This document shows, in pieces, positions 37,169 through 48,284 of a DNA stretch of 64,000 bases. The notes beneath the pieces are model-generated. The model searched no databases. It was not told the origin of the DNA and saw only the letters and a list, made by a program, of their open reading frames with translations. The stretch is taken from the NCBI GenBank assembly GCA_013397845.1, contig VZTG01003210.1:617493-681492 (forward strand), given 5' to 3'. Made by a program: the position numbers and the translations under genes. Every line of letters starts with the position of its first letter. Within the stretch, counting starts at the first letter, position 1. Source of the DNA: Melanocharis versteri (lineage: Eukaryota > Chordata > Aves > Passeriformes > Melanocharitidae).

Positions 37169-37447
37169 GTTACAGAATGGGTGAGGATGGAAGGGGCCAC
37201 AATTGGTTATTGGGTCCCATGTCCCAACACAGGCAGGAGCATCCCACAGCACATGGCACAGGATTGTGTCCAGATGGTTCTGGAACATCCCCAGTGAGGG
37301 AGACTCCACACCCTCTCAGGGTGATCTGTTCAGTGCTCAGTCACCACACAGTGAAGAAGTTCTTCCTCATGTTCAGGCGGAAATTCCTGGGCATCCGTTT
37401 CTGCCCGTGGCCTTTTGTCTTATTAATCGGCACAGAGTTTTCCTCTC
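37169..37447 (-). mobile_element. CR1 LINE fragment (about 280 bp)
   Basis: The antisense CR1 3' half is readable on the plus strand: GTTACAGAATGGGTGAGGATGG at the edge, ACAGGATTGTGTCCAGATGG, GGGAGACTCCACACCCTCTC, then CACAGTGAAGAAGTTCTTCCTCATGTTCAG, GGAAATTCCTGGG and GCCCGTGGCCTTTTGTCTTATT. This follows the order of the CR1 reverse complement. Divergence is intermediate between the 12-kb copy and the 48-kb copy. It lacks the terminal octamer repeat at the left and ends at the right near an A9 run. Open frames of 104-106 codons across it are chance frames in the repeat. Confidence 0.9.
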
Positions 37448-37515
37448 CAAAAAAAAAACCAACCTACAATTAAATAAATCTCTGCTGAGAGCATTCTGTG
37501 AAACCTTGACATGCT

Positions 37516-37560
37516 AAAGAATACGTTCTTTAAGAATATGTTCTAAAGAATATGTTCTTT
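37516..37560. repeat. Three tandem copies of a 14-16 bp palindrome
   Basis: AAAGAATACGTTCTTT, AAGAATATGTTCT and AAAGAATATGTTCTTT follow one another. Each is close to self-complementary around AGAAYRYGTTCT. The spacing of GAA and TTC does not fit a heat-shock element, and the half-site lacks the GRE AGAACA/TGTTCT spacing. It starts about 70 bp past the CR1 fragment. Confidence 0.7.
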
Positions 37561-40500
37561 ATTTTCCAGTTTGAGTACTCCTTCCTGAGTACGGTGGATC
37601 TGCCATGGGAAATTCACTGTACAGAAGGGTGGAAGAGGAAGAAGGTGTGAGTAGCTTGGTATCTGCATGAATGGAGCTGGCTGCAGCTAAGGATCAAATC
37701 CACGAAAGAGCTCAAGGAGAGGCTTATAGTGGGGGAAGAAAGCAAAGAGAACATTTGGAAGAGAACAGAGTTATTTTCAGATCCCTCAGACCATAACCCG
37801 CTTCAGGGAAGTAGCAGGCGGACCTTCTTTCCTATTTTGTGTATGCCCTTTCCATCCTTTATGCTGTTTCTACTTCAATAGCATCTGGAGAGCTTCAGAT
37901 TAAGTTGCAGCCACACTCTGCTGGCTCTAGATGAGCCACTGAACAGCTTCTTCTCGTAATCCTTGGCCCTGTAAAGCAGAGTGTTTGCCCAGACTCCTTG
38001 GAGACACAAACCTTAGTGATTTTGATGGAGCGGCTAGCCCAGAGAAACGGCTTCAGGCACAGTACGTGGGATCTGAAAGGTGGAGAGAAAGGACTGGGGA
38101 TGAAGAACTGCAGAAAAAAAAGGCAAAACCACTTGTCTATATAACGCAGGGTATGTCTTCATAGCTGTCTAAAAATAACAGCAGAAGTAATTACAAAAGT
38201 AACAACAACTTATACAGACAAACCTGACCTATCTTCAAGCTAGAAATCTTGGGCAGTGATAACTTTGCCTGTTTCCCTCATATCCCTTTAAAATAAGAAC
38301 AACACTTCTTGGCTATTCATAATGGGAAGTCTTGTATGGTTATTACATGATTCAAATAATATTGCATTGTTTGGGACAGCAATTGTAAGAGATCATTGTA
38401 TATTCGAATTTAACTTTATATGACCTCAAACAGCTTTCAGCAAAAGCAGCAGAATCTGTAAAGACAGATTCCACACCAGAAAGAGAGTAAACAAACAAAA
38501 CAGTACCAGAATGCAGTGATTCATATAACCACAGCATCTTGTCGCATCTTCATCAAAACTAAAAGAGCTACAGAGGAAAAAAGCCAAGGGAAGACAACCC
38601 TTATGAAAAATAAGAGCAGCAATAAGAAAGCAGGTCGAGAAAAATGAAGCATGCTTTAAAATAAACTGCAGCATGGATATATATACAGAGGGTAGAAGAG
38701 ATGTGACACACAGGCTTTTAAGAAATAGACAAGGAATAACAAATGTGCAGTGTTTTGCCCTCAACAAATTAATTTGTCAGGAGCTTGAAGAGTTCTCGTG
38801 TTTGGTGGGGGTTTTTTTGTTGCTTTTGGTTTTTTCTTTTGGAAAGAAGGTTGTTTTCACAGAATACACTATGTGTGCATAACAAGTCATTTAAATCAAT
38901 GTTGTACATTGTCTTAAGGCAATTATTTTCTCTGCTATTTGTCAAAGGTAAGAAGTAAATTCCAAGCAGTTTTGAACTGCTATTTTGTTGTAATTATCTT
39001 TCCCTTTTAAAAAGATATTGTGATTTATGATGCAAAATGAGTGCTTCAGGGTTACTTTCTGGCATTCATTATGTCAAAGAAAGAAACAATTAAAAGCCAG
39101 GTACATAAGAGAGTGGTAGATGCAAGAGTGTGCAGCGCAGCCTGAAATTAATTTGAAAACTGAAGATTTATTAAATGCACTTTGTGCGCTTGATGACAGC
39201 AGTAGATCTATTGGCTGCAGTCTGAGCAAAATGTCTGCCTCTGCTAAAAATTTTAAACTTTGCCCGCATTGTTTGAACAATCCTGTGGCTGTGTGCGTGT
39301 CTGTGAGCAGTGTCTGTGTGTACACGTGCATCCATGTGCACTCTGCTCTCTGCCAGGGAGTAAGGGATCAGATTCCTAGGATACAAGAAGGTTAATGGTG
39401 CTCCACTAAGTGTGGCTCAGGGGGAACAACATTAATATTGTTGTCCAGAGACATGAAAAAATGCGCAGCAATAACAGATATCTTAAAAGTAGTAATTGAA
39501 TCCCCTCTTAGGGTCATGTTTTCTGAGTTTCTCCGTTTGGAAGGAACCAGCTGTGTGATTTCCATTAGTATCCTGTGAGAAATTTATGACTTCTGGACTA
39601 CTGCTACTATAAATCCCACTGGAAATGCTTTAACTGTACCTGTTATCAGCATCTTAGCTTATAATATCCATACTAGTTTGTTTTCCCCACTTAACGTATC
39701 TTCTCTGGAGTTCCTGGTACATGGAACCACAGTACAGTGCAGTCTTACAAAAAATTAGGGAGGCTACAAAATTCCTTTCATTGTCTTTACCTGAATATTA
39801 GAATATTCTCCAATTTGGAGCCTGGGGACATGAAATTAGTTTATTTTAAAAAATGTTAGATTTCAGAATGAGGAGTTTTGTGGGGTTTTTTTGTCTGTTT
39901 GTTTTTGTTAAGAGATGAGAACAATAAATAATTTGAAAACTACTTTTTTTCTGAAATACTCAACATATTAGGAACATGAGGAAATATTCACAAAGATTGA
40001 TTTTAGTTATTAAGGGACTAAACTCTAATTTGCAATAGACCTTCTAGGGCTAGGTGGAAATAAATAAAAGCAACCCTATTTTGACTGAATGGAGGACCCT
40101 CTCTCCCTTTTGCACTCCCTCTCTCTTTTCTTGACCAGGAACACAGATTTCTCTTAAGAAGCTCTTGTCTCCAAAAATGTAATTAATTATTTATTGAAGA
40201 TGACCTTGCCTCGAGTGGTGGAGCAGGACCCAATGACTTCTGAATCTGACTGAATTATTCCATTATTCTGTTTTAACCTAACTTCACAGAGAGTATGTGT
40301 TGTGATGTTCTTATTGATGATGGTCTCCACTCTGTATTATACCTTAGCCTTCCAAACTTCAGTGATTTGGGAGAGAAACTTATTGTTTAAGTATGCCAGT
40401 CAAAAATAGCATAATACTTTTCTGCTGCCAAGTATCCTGAAGAGGTTTTGGATAATTTGGAAAGCAGTCAAAGGAAAGTACATGTGCATTTCAAACATCA

Positions 40501-40673
40501 TCATGATTCCCTTCTTCACACAAATCATCACTCAAATAATTTTGTGTACTTCTATACATCTTATCGTTAATTTTTCATGGGTACAGTTGGTAGCCTGCAC
40601 ATTTCCGTACACTTGAATCCACCACTAATCAGTGTATATTCACTGATTATGCAAGTTGCTTTTCATAAACTCC

Positions 40674-40740
40674 AGGACAGCCTGGAGAGCTGATGACATC
40701 AAAATGAAGCAAAGCATTTCCTTTTGATGTCAGCTGTCCT
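40674..40740. other. Imperfect 67-nt hairpin
   Basis: AGGAC (40,674) pairs with GTCCT (to 40,740). After a 9-nt bulge AGCTGA pairs with TCAGCT, and after a 3-nt bulge CATCAAAA pairs with TTTTGATG (40,722-40,729) around a 17-nt terminal loop. That gives 19 paired bases in three blocks. The length is in the range of a small pre-miRNA, but the one-sided bulges are atypical. Adjacent sequence looks ordinary. Confidence 0.35.
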
Positions 40741-41590
40741 GCCACAGCTTGTTGGGTCGGTGTTCTGTGCTTGTCTAAGCCGGGCTTCTTTTTGTCCAAG
40801 TTTTAGTGTTCTCTGATTTTCCCTATTTAAAAGAGTATCAGCAGTAGAGTGATCCCAGAAGTCACACTGGTCCACAATGCATTCCATATTCTAAGCTCAA
40901 AGGATATTTATTAATTCTAATAAATTTGGGTCAGATTTTTGTCTTACCTTGTCAGCATGTTGGATATAAGAAAAGGACTCTTAAATTCAATTATATCAGA
41001 TTTCCATATTGGTGATATACAGTTTGTATCTGCTTTTAAAGCATTGAGTGCAGGCAAAATAACTCACATCCTCCTCAATTAATATTTAATTGACTGACTT
41101 CCTTATTCTGGTCTTTGGTTAAGAAAGCGTATGTTTCATGTAGGTAGAGTTGCATAGTGAAGAGATTATTTCCATTGTAATTCAGGTCAGTAATATGTTG
41201 GGTTTGGGTTTTTTTTGCGTTGTGTGACCAAGAATCTGAAAAGAGTTTTGAATCTGCCATTCAAAAGGTAGCACAGCTTTTCTTTCTGTTGTTGGAACTC
41301 ACCACATATAATTTATGTGTTTGAAATTAATGTTTGCAATAGGTCTCAACAAAAATGCTTAAGGCAATATAACAGGAGAAAGCATTTTGACATTATATCA
41401 GTTCTAAATCTTTCTCTCTTCCTATGCTATTTAAGCATTAATGACCAAGCCCCTTTTATAAATATTTTGTTGAGCGCATTCTGAATGGGAATATCAGCCA
41501 TACTGCTGGATGACATACAGATGGTTAGTGAGCCCTATTGCTCTATTCTCTGTTCTTATAAGTTTTTTTGTTTTGTTTTATATTTTTCAG

Positions 41591-41630
41591 TGATCTTCCA
41601 ATATTTGCAGTCCCTATGGAATGTGTTCAG
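41591..41630 (+). other. 40-nt exon-like interval, unproven
   Basis: A T-rich tract (41,562-41,588) ends in TTTTTCAG at 41,590. Forty bases follow, ending with CAG|GTGAGTG at 41,630/41,631, an almost ideal donor. Skipping the first base, the interval reads DLPIFAVPMECVQ, with all 13 codons open. An internal alternative acceptor, ATATTTGCAG, ends at 41,610. Both splice signals are good, but the interval is short and the peptide is not one I recognise. Confidence 0.17.
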
Positions 41631-41700
41631 GTGAGTGTACTAATTCTACTTTTGCTCATACTCCTCTCTTGCCTCAAAGCAGAGTAGCTTTGAGCAACAG

Positions 41701-41724
41701 AGCACCACTTCAAGCACCACTTCA
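41701..41724. repeat. Perfect 12-bp tandem duplication
   Basis: AGCACCACTTCA occurs twice with no gap or mismatch, a small replication-slippage duplication inside a long minus-strand open frame. Confidence 0.85.
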
Positions 41725-42515
41725 TCCTTGTGCATATCTGTCTGCAACTCAGCCAACACTTTAGAAATCCTAAATATTTCCATATTTTTTTCTGACTAAG
41801 GATAGATTTTGCTTTATGTTGCTCCTTGTTCTTTTCATGGCCTATTACACTTAGACTTTGGCTTGAGGGTTTGTCTTCTCCTGACATCTTGTCTTGTGCC
41901 ATGGATCGTAAACGTCCATCTTGATATAGACACCAACTCTTGAATGAGAATGGCTTCCTACAGATTTGAATCTCTTTATTCAATATATGGGTCAAGAAAA
42001 CAATTGAAATAAACAATCTTAATTCTATTTTCTTTGGTAAGACATGCACCTCTTCTTTCATAAACATAATTGAACTTGAACTATACCATCTCACACAACT
42101 AGAAAATTTTACAGGAACATAGTCTTTGGGGTTCCCTCCTAATAAAAATTTCTTTCAAATAGAGACTTATTAATCAAAGTTTAGAGAATATGAAACTATG
42201 GAAGCCCCTAGCACGGAAAGACAGAATTTGTTTTTAATTATTTGGAAATAATTTTAATTTTTTATGAGTGGAGATATAGATAATAATTCAAGTAGAAAAT
42301 GGAAGTAGAAATCTATCCATGTTTATGCAACAATGAAAACTGAGCTTGGGTGCTATTTTTCAGTGGTGGAACCTATCTACACAAATGAGATTTCCCTCTC
42401 AGGTTGTGTCTGTATGAGTCTTAAACGAACACCTTGCCCTCACTTTTCTTAACAGATAAGCAGTTCTAGTGCAGGCTAGTAACATTTAATTGAATATCAC
42501 AAATGGGAACTGGGG

Positions 42516-42528
42516 AAAAAAAAAAAAA
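42516..42528. repeat. Poly-A run (A13)
   Basis: A simple homopolymer after GGGG. No element recognised upstream. Confidence 0.85.
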
Positions 42529-43250
42529 GGTGAATACCATTCACTGAAATAATATTTACTTTGTCAGTTTGAATAACATCTGCACTTGCTCACTTGCTGC
42601 TTCAATCTTTCTACCAGTATTTGACCTCCATTTCCTCTTCTATCTCTACTGATTATGAGTTATTATTTAAGCTCTAAACACAAAAGTCTATTACTGGTTT
42701 TGACCTTGGTCATTCATGTATCTTCTATATCAAGGTCTCGCACTTACCTGTCCTCTCATAAATTAAACTGGATTTCATATTTATCAGACAGTCAGAAATA
42801 CAGCTACAGCACAACTGGCTCTTGACTTTTGACAGACATTAAATAACCCATAATGAAAAAGTCAAAGTATTTACAGAAAAGACAATATGAAATATGTTTA
42901 GTTATAGGATGTCTCTGGTTTTCCACATTTACCTTCTGGATACCTTCTTGTGAATTTGATTCAGGCTCTCTTGAACGAAGAAAATATGTCACCTTTACAG
43001 AAGCAACATTCTAGTGAAAATATACAAACAGCCAGCTAATCCTCACAATTCAAGATCAGGTCTATGCTATTGGAAGCAGATTTTTCTGCTGTTGTTACAT
43101 CCGGACTTGGAAGTACATTTCCAAAAAACAGGCATCAGCCTTAGAGTTCTGGTAAAAACTGTAACTATTGTACCAACTGGAACAGTCATGGAGCTTTATG
43201 GCAGGGGGGCACATGGAAAGAGGGAATAGGTCTGGGAAGTTTCCTAAACT

Positions 43251-43311
43251 TCTCTTTGAGGATGAAGCGTATGAAAATTTTGAAGTATTCACCCTCAAAG
43301 AGAGGATGAAG
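43251..43311. repeat. 11-bp inverted repeat combined with a 10-bp direct repeat
   Basis: TCTCTTTGAGG (43,251-43,261) and CCTCAAAGAGA (43,293-43,303) are perfect inverted copies with a 31-nt loop. GAGGATGAAG also appears twice in direct orientation (43,258-43,267 and 43,302-43,311). The overlap suggests a small rearrangement with an inverted copy. Confidence 0.6.
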
Positions 43312-43437
43312 TCTTCTTGACTAAACTGAAGGAGGATGACTGTGGTTGTGGGAGAGGCATCTGAAGAAAGGCAGGTACATAAACCCAGATATTTTCAGAC
43401 AGATCTGTACTCCACGTGTTTGCACTCTCCCCTCCAG

Positions 43438-43603
43438 GTATCCAGCAGTTTGGGTACCAGCCTGGCCACTGGTTTGAGCTTGTCCAGGCAGAGGAAGCTG
43501 GGAGTCTAAGTCATCTCTCATTCTGTTGCACAGCATGTGAGAGGCCCCAGGAACAAAACTCCTTCTCCTCCCTTTCTTCCCACAGTCCCAGCTCCTTAAG
43601 TGG
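43438..43603 (+). other. Exon-like interval with a nested 18-nt microexon-like end
   Basis: CACTCTCCCCTCCAG ends at 43,437 and opens a 166-nt interval with one open frame: two bases, 54 codons (starting IQQFGYQPGHWFELVQ) and two bases. It finishes at TGG|GTAAGA, 43,603/43,604. The frame hits TAA inside the donor. A second, extremely pyrimidine-rich acceptor (43,560-43,585, CCCACAG) would leave only 43,586-43,603, 18 nt (SQLLKW), the size of neural microexons. Base composition is richer in G+C than the flanks, and the minus strand is also open. I cannot name a protein family. It is the best exon candidate in the window but could still be a pseudo-exon. Confidence 0.25.
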
Positions 43604-44845
43604 GTAAGAAACATCTAAGCAATATTAAGTAATGAGATTTGGAAAACGACATTATTTTTCAAACAAAATTTTTGTATCAGCTTTAGAGAAGTAGCTTCAC
43701 TCCTTGATATATGACAGGAATTTGTACAGTTGGTGGTTTCCCAGGACAGCAGATAGCTGTTCTGCTCTACTTGCAGTGTGCAAGTAATGTACTCATTAAG
43801 GCTTATCCTGAAAAATCACCTATCCTCTTTTTTGAAGTTTCATGTGACGGTCTTGTAATGTTCATGTGAATGATTGAAAGCCATCTTTTGGGCATGCTAA
43901 TGTGATTTCATACATTAAATTGTCTCTTAATAGCAGTAAAACCGTGTTTTCTCTCATGCAGGGTTTATACATTTGCTTTAATAATTATAAGAGCAGGACA
44001 TTTCCTAGATAATTGCAAACATTCACAATTCACATTTAAGTTTATGCATAAGGATGTTATAGATGCTGTAAATTTCATGCTTTATGAAAGGTTCAGTCTG
44101 ATACGTATCTTTTATGCACAGCCATTGATTGATGTGCCAGAGACTAACAATTTTTGTCTGAAGGCTTTCACTGCAATCTGATTCCCATTCATTTGCATAT
44201 GACTTCATTTTCTGAGCAGTGTGAGAGTGCAACTATTTCTCAGTAGCTTCAAACTGACCTAAATCTGACATGGAGAGATTCCTCCTGGAAGCTGACAGAG
44301 CAGAGGTGTATAAGCACCACTGACAGTACTGAGAGGACTCAGGAATATCTGTGTGTGGTGCAACTGATTTTGTAGATAACACAACACCGCCCACAGAATA
44401 AGGCATAATTTGTCTATTCTAAAATTAGAGAATACTTTTATTCTTAATGGCTGAATTCTGATGCTATTTTCAGCTGTGGTATGGTTTATGACATACTTAG
44501 ATGCTAAACTAAAGATCAGATCTGAAAAACTACATGTGGCAATTGACATTTCTGATTTCAAAAAAGGATTTGTCAGAGTACAGTAAATAAATCCTAGAGA
44601 CATGCATTGGGCAATAATGATAACAAAGATCTTGAATAATTGCTGATTATGTGAATGCTGCAACAAACAGAATTCACAGAGCAAAAAGGAAAGTATGACC
44701 ATGCAATTTAGACTGTGTCATATAATTGATGTCAAAATACCAGAAATTTTCACCAGAATTTTGTATTATTACTTTCTAGACTTTAAAAGCTTCATACTAA
44801 GACCTTAAGAATGTGTTAAAATTGTTTTTACTGCAATTGTTTGTT

Positions 44846-44854
44846 GGGGGGGGG
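44846..44854. repeat. G9 run
   Basis: Nine consecutive G. A single run cannot form an intramolecular quadruplex; recorded as a homopolymer prone to sequencing error. Confidence 0.85.
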
Positions 44855-45507
44855 AACTGACAAAAACTTCTTTCAGACACCTAATTTTAGGTCAGTTTGA
44901 CTGGTCTGACTCCTGCAATCAACAAAAAGATAGAGGTAACAAAAAAGAGAATCCTCCAAAAGTTATTTCACCACATTTATATTAGGCCTAGGGTACTTTA
45001 GCAGGTAAAATCTCATGTGACTCTACTGAATGTGCTCCAACAGTACATTTAGAGAGATTATTCATTTTAGTAGATTTTCTCTTCACTGGAAACAGCCCAG
45101 CAATATTTGCCATGGTCCAAAATACTTATTAATACAGAAAACCTTCAGAGAGGACAGCAACAATAATGTAAGAACTCAGTTTATTGATATAATCATATGT
45201 AAATTATTGTCTGAGTTATTAGAAAGTAGTTAAAAGTTGGTATAAAAAGTGATGGAAACTAAATGACTTTAATAAGAAGGTCTTTATAACTTACTTATGA
45301 CTCACTCTGCAAACAGTACCTTTGTTAATATACAAAGAACAACAAGTGATTAAATTGTCATTTGAGTACAAGCATTCTTCAGGGCAGGCCCATATCTTTG
45401 CAGAGAAGCTACTCACTAACTACTGGCAAATATCTATTCCTTACTTTCATTTGTTGAGGTTTTCTTCTTTCTTTTTCCTCCCAATCCTTACATACAACAT
45501 TCTTTAG

Positions 45508-45629
45508 ATTTGGATAATTCAATTGTCAAATTTAAGTATGAAAGTTATAAAATAAGGCCTCTGTTCATGTTTATTGAATGTTATCAGGCTAGAACTGGGC
45601 AGATTTTGGGCAACTACCGTAATTTCAGT
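45508..45629 (+). other. Exon-like interval, unproven
   Basis: A C/T-rich stretch (45,460-45,490) is followed by ACATTCTTTAG ending at 45,507. The next 122 nt are open in one frame (two bases plus 40 codons, including ARTGQILGNYRNFS) to AGT|GTGAGT at 45,629/45,630. The frame continues open past the donor to 45,734, so the stop does not mark the boundary. The acceptor tract is interrupted by purines. No family recognised. Confidence 0.13.
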
Positions 45630-47263
45630 GTGAGTATCAATTCACCTCTGCCCATTGTCACAATGAACAGGAGGTTAGTTAATCTTAATGTAGTAGTTTT
45701 ATTAAAGGAAGCTATCTTAAATTATCTGAAATAATTATTCATGTTCATCCCACTGCGGTTTAATTTGTAGCATCACTTCGTTCTGTTCACACAACTGCTG
45801 AAGCTGATGCTCATTTTCTTTGCTAGTTTAATTTTTATCTGTAAAAAGCAGCCACCCCTCACCTTGCTAGACCGCACTGATTTATGTATGCTCCTGCCCC
45901 TCCGGTTCTGCGTGAGAACTAGCAATATTTTTCAGCAAAGAAGATTCTCTCTGCCTTGTCCTTCCTAAAAACATCGTGGCCAGTATTTTTGGTTGTTTCA
46001 GGTTTTTTTCACATTTCAACTATACAGCCCTTCTCACAGGCTTTCAGCATAGCACATTAGAGCAGATCACCTCTCTTCAAGGAGAATTTCCAGCTCTTTG
46101 TGCTTATTACCTTGATGTTTAGAACCAATGAATAAGCAATTAATTTCCTTGTTCTTTTCCACCTCTATACAACCTCCATGTATCACCTTGTGTCTGACAC
46201 ATATTTGTCTTCCCTCCCACCACCATAGTTAGCAGGTGATGTTTAAGAATAAAAACAGGAAATGTAGGACCGAAACCACCTGACAAAGCATAAATTGTGG
46301 CGAGAATGGACCGTGTGATTACTGCAATGAATCTGAAGGACAAACCTTTGAGAATAAATCCTCTTTCTGCCCTTTTTTTGCCAGGCCCACATTTTCCTTG
46401 CAGGCTGAAGAGCAGGGAAGAAATATGTTGGTGGTCCATTTACCAGTTTCATCAGAGGAGGTATTACTGCTCTGGTTCCTCGGGCTCTCAGGTGCCCCGA
46501 GTATCAGTGGAACATGACCAGTGACACTGTGGTCGCTATAAATGCACTACACGGTCACTCACATGGTAAAATCTGGCCCAAGGTTCGGAAACCACTGAGA
46601 TATTCTGTTCCTTCTTGGAGGAATATGTTATGGGTACGATTTCATTTAATTTGTTTAGAGTCTGACCCTGTTTTCCGGCATTGGAAAGCAAATGTGACTA
46701 CAGCAAAGAAATAGGCAAGGCAGCAGCACCTCCTCTGGTGCCAGGTGAAAAAGGACCTGGAGATCCAAGGAAACATCAGGAATATATGGAGGAACTCAGA
46801 ACGAAAAAAAAAAAAGCTGGTATCATTTTCTACAGCAGAGAAGGCTTCATTTAACACACTGCTTACAAACAGAACATTACCTTATAACAAAAACACCTGC
46901 TTGAAAGCTGAGTAGGAAAGCGTTGTCTCCAATTTACTCCTAGGACAGGGAAGGGTGACAATAGTCATCAGAGATCACAGTGTGGGTGACAGAAGGAGTC
47001 TTGCTTTCCTTTGATAGACTATCCTAAGCTGTTAAGAAAAGCAAACCCCAGGAATTCAGTCATCTGATGGAAAAGGATACAAGAAATCCTTACTTTAAAC
47101 CAGATAACACAGCTCAAATGTCACACATCGAAGCCTTGCAGTGAAGTGCTCTGAAATGAGATGCAGGCCAGGATAGTTAATAGGAACTACTCAACAAGTG
47201 TATTTATGAGAATCATAAATAACTCACAAACAGGGAGGAGGGAGCGAAATTAACCCAATCAGC

Positions 47264-47278
47264 AATTCATTATGAATT
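47264..47278. other. Perfect 15-bp AT-rich palindrome
   Basis: AATTCAT-T-ATGAATT is symmetric about one central T and contains ATTA homeodomain cores on both strands. Nearby are CATAAATAACTCAC and AACCCAATCAGC, giving the look of a conserved enhancer core. That reading is inference only. Confidence 0.3.
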
Positions 47279-47926
47279 ATTTGCTCGCTCTTAAAGGATC
47301 AGGCTCTCCTCCAGTCTCAAAAGCAAGGTGAGGTGCAGTCAGTCAGCACAGACAGCCTGGGGAACAGGAGCTGTAACAAGACCAGGCTCTGTCAGGGATC
47401 TATTCCAGCCTGGTTTCCTTGTGTAGGACATAGAGAAAAACCCAGAAAAATGAGGGAGAAAGGAAGCAAAAATGGAAAGGAGAAAACAAGCAAACTAGCA
47501 ATTAAAATTCAAACTCAGACCAAAGTGCCAATGGAATTATTTTCAAATATTAACAAGTTTTCTTTTATTATTTTTTCCCCTTATATTTTAATTCAGTGTC
47601 CTTTAACTTCATGAACTCTATAAGGGAAAGCTCAGTCTAAATATCATTTTGCCTCTTGCTTTTTGGATACTTGGGGTCAAATTCCTACAAAATAAATTTT
47701 GGGGAGGGAGATGTTATTTGTAGCATATCTTATGATAAGTTCTATAAATGTGGTGATAAACTTTTGCTGATGTCCAGTTCTGCACAAATCGTTGTCTTAC
47801 CCAGTTTATTCTGCAGAGCTGAATTCAAATCTGTAGGCAGTTGATTTGGATATTAACCCTCAGCACTGTCTATTCACTAAAGGCCTATGATCCTGAGGCT
47901 CAAGCAAGCTACTAAGCTGATTTAAA

Positions 47927-47968
47927 NNNNNNNNNNNNNNNNNNNNNNNNNNNNNNNNNNNNNNNNNN
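47927..47968. other. Short assembly gap (42 N)
   Basis: Undetermined bases followed directly by fourteen A (47,969-47,982). A homopolymer at the gap edge suggests a sequencing or assembly stall. Confidence 1.
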
Positions 47969-48284
47969 AAAAAAAAAAAAAAGCACCTAAAATAATGGAA
48001 GTTGATGAGGACTCTATTTTTTTACTATTTTTCTATTTACATTAACATAATTAAAAATATTTTCTTCAGTTACAGCCAACTTCTGAAGGAGCTTTCAGTC
48101 TTGATATAAAATCAGCAGGAGGTAGAGTATTCTCCATTTTCATTGCTAATTTTCATTAATTTTTACCTTTCCAGCTAAAAATATATATCGTATTTCTTTA
48201 TTTTCAGTTTCAGCTTTCAGTCATCAATTCCTTCTACATTTCTTTTTTTCCTCCAGCAGATTAAAGAATCCTTTGTTCACTGGT
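47969..48284. other. Poly-A then AT-rich sequence
   Basis: A14 at the gap edge, followed by about 300 bases of AT-rich sequence with no open frame, element or motif I can support. The left limit of the ancient CR1 copy is blurred, so part of this interval may belong to it. Confidence 0.6.

Larger units (their letters stand above)
37448..47926. other. AT-rich stretch without a recognised gene
   Basis: No recognisable gene in about 10.5 kb. It holds a triplicated palindrome (37,516-37,560), a segment with few stops on both strands (39,120-39,395), a hairpin (40,674-40,740), exon-like intervals at 41,591-41,630, 43,438-43,603 and 45,508-45,629, a 12-bp tandem duplication (41,701-41,724), A13 at 42,516-42,528, G9 at 44,846-44,854 and A12 at 46,804-46,815. 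Two longer minus-strand frames (41,627-42,094 and 44,259-44,702) match nothing I know. Confidence 0.55.

Noticed and set aside
37153..37517. Open frames of 104-106 codons
   Set aside because: They cross the antisense CR1 fragment and change with its indels.
41627..42094. 155-codon minus-strand open frame
   Set aside because: No recognisable family and no splice or promoter context. A frame this long is roughly what 64 kb of AT-rich DNA can give by chance, and it includes a 12-bp slippage duplication.
42738..42750. Consensus CAG|GTAAGTG donor on the minus strand
   Set aside because: Upstream frames are closed and no acceptor is in range apart from a 20-nt option without a good tract.
44259..44702. 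147-codon minus-strand open frame with hydrophobic stretches
   Set aside because: Hydrophobicity follows from AT-rich codons; no family or conserved motif seen.
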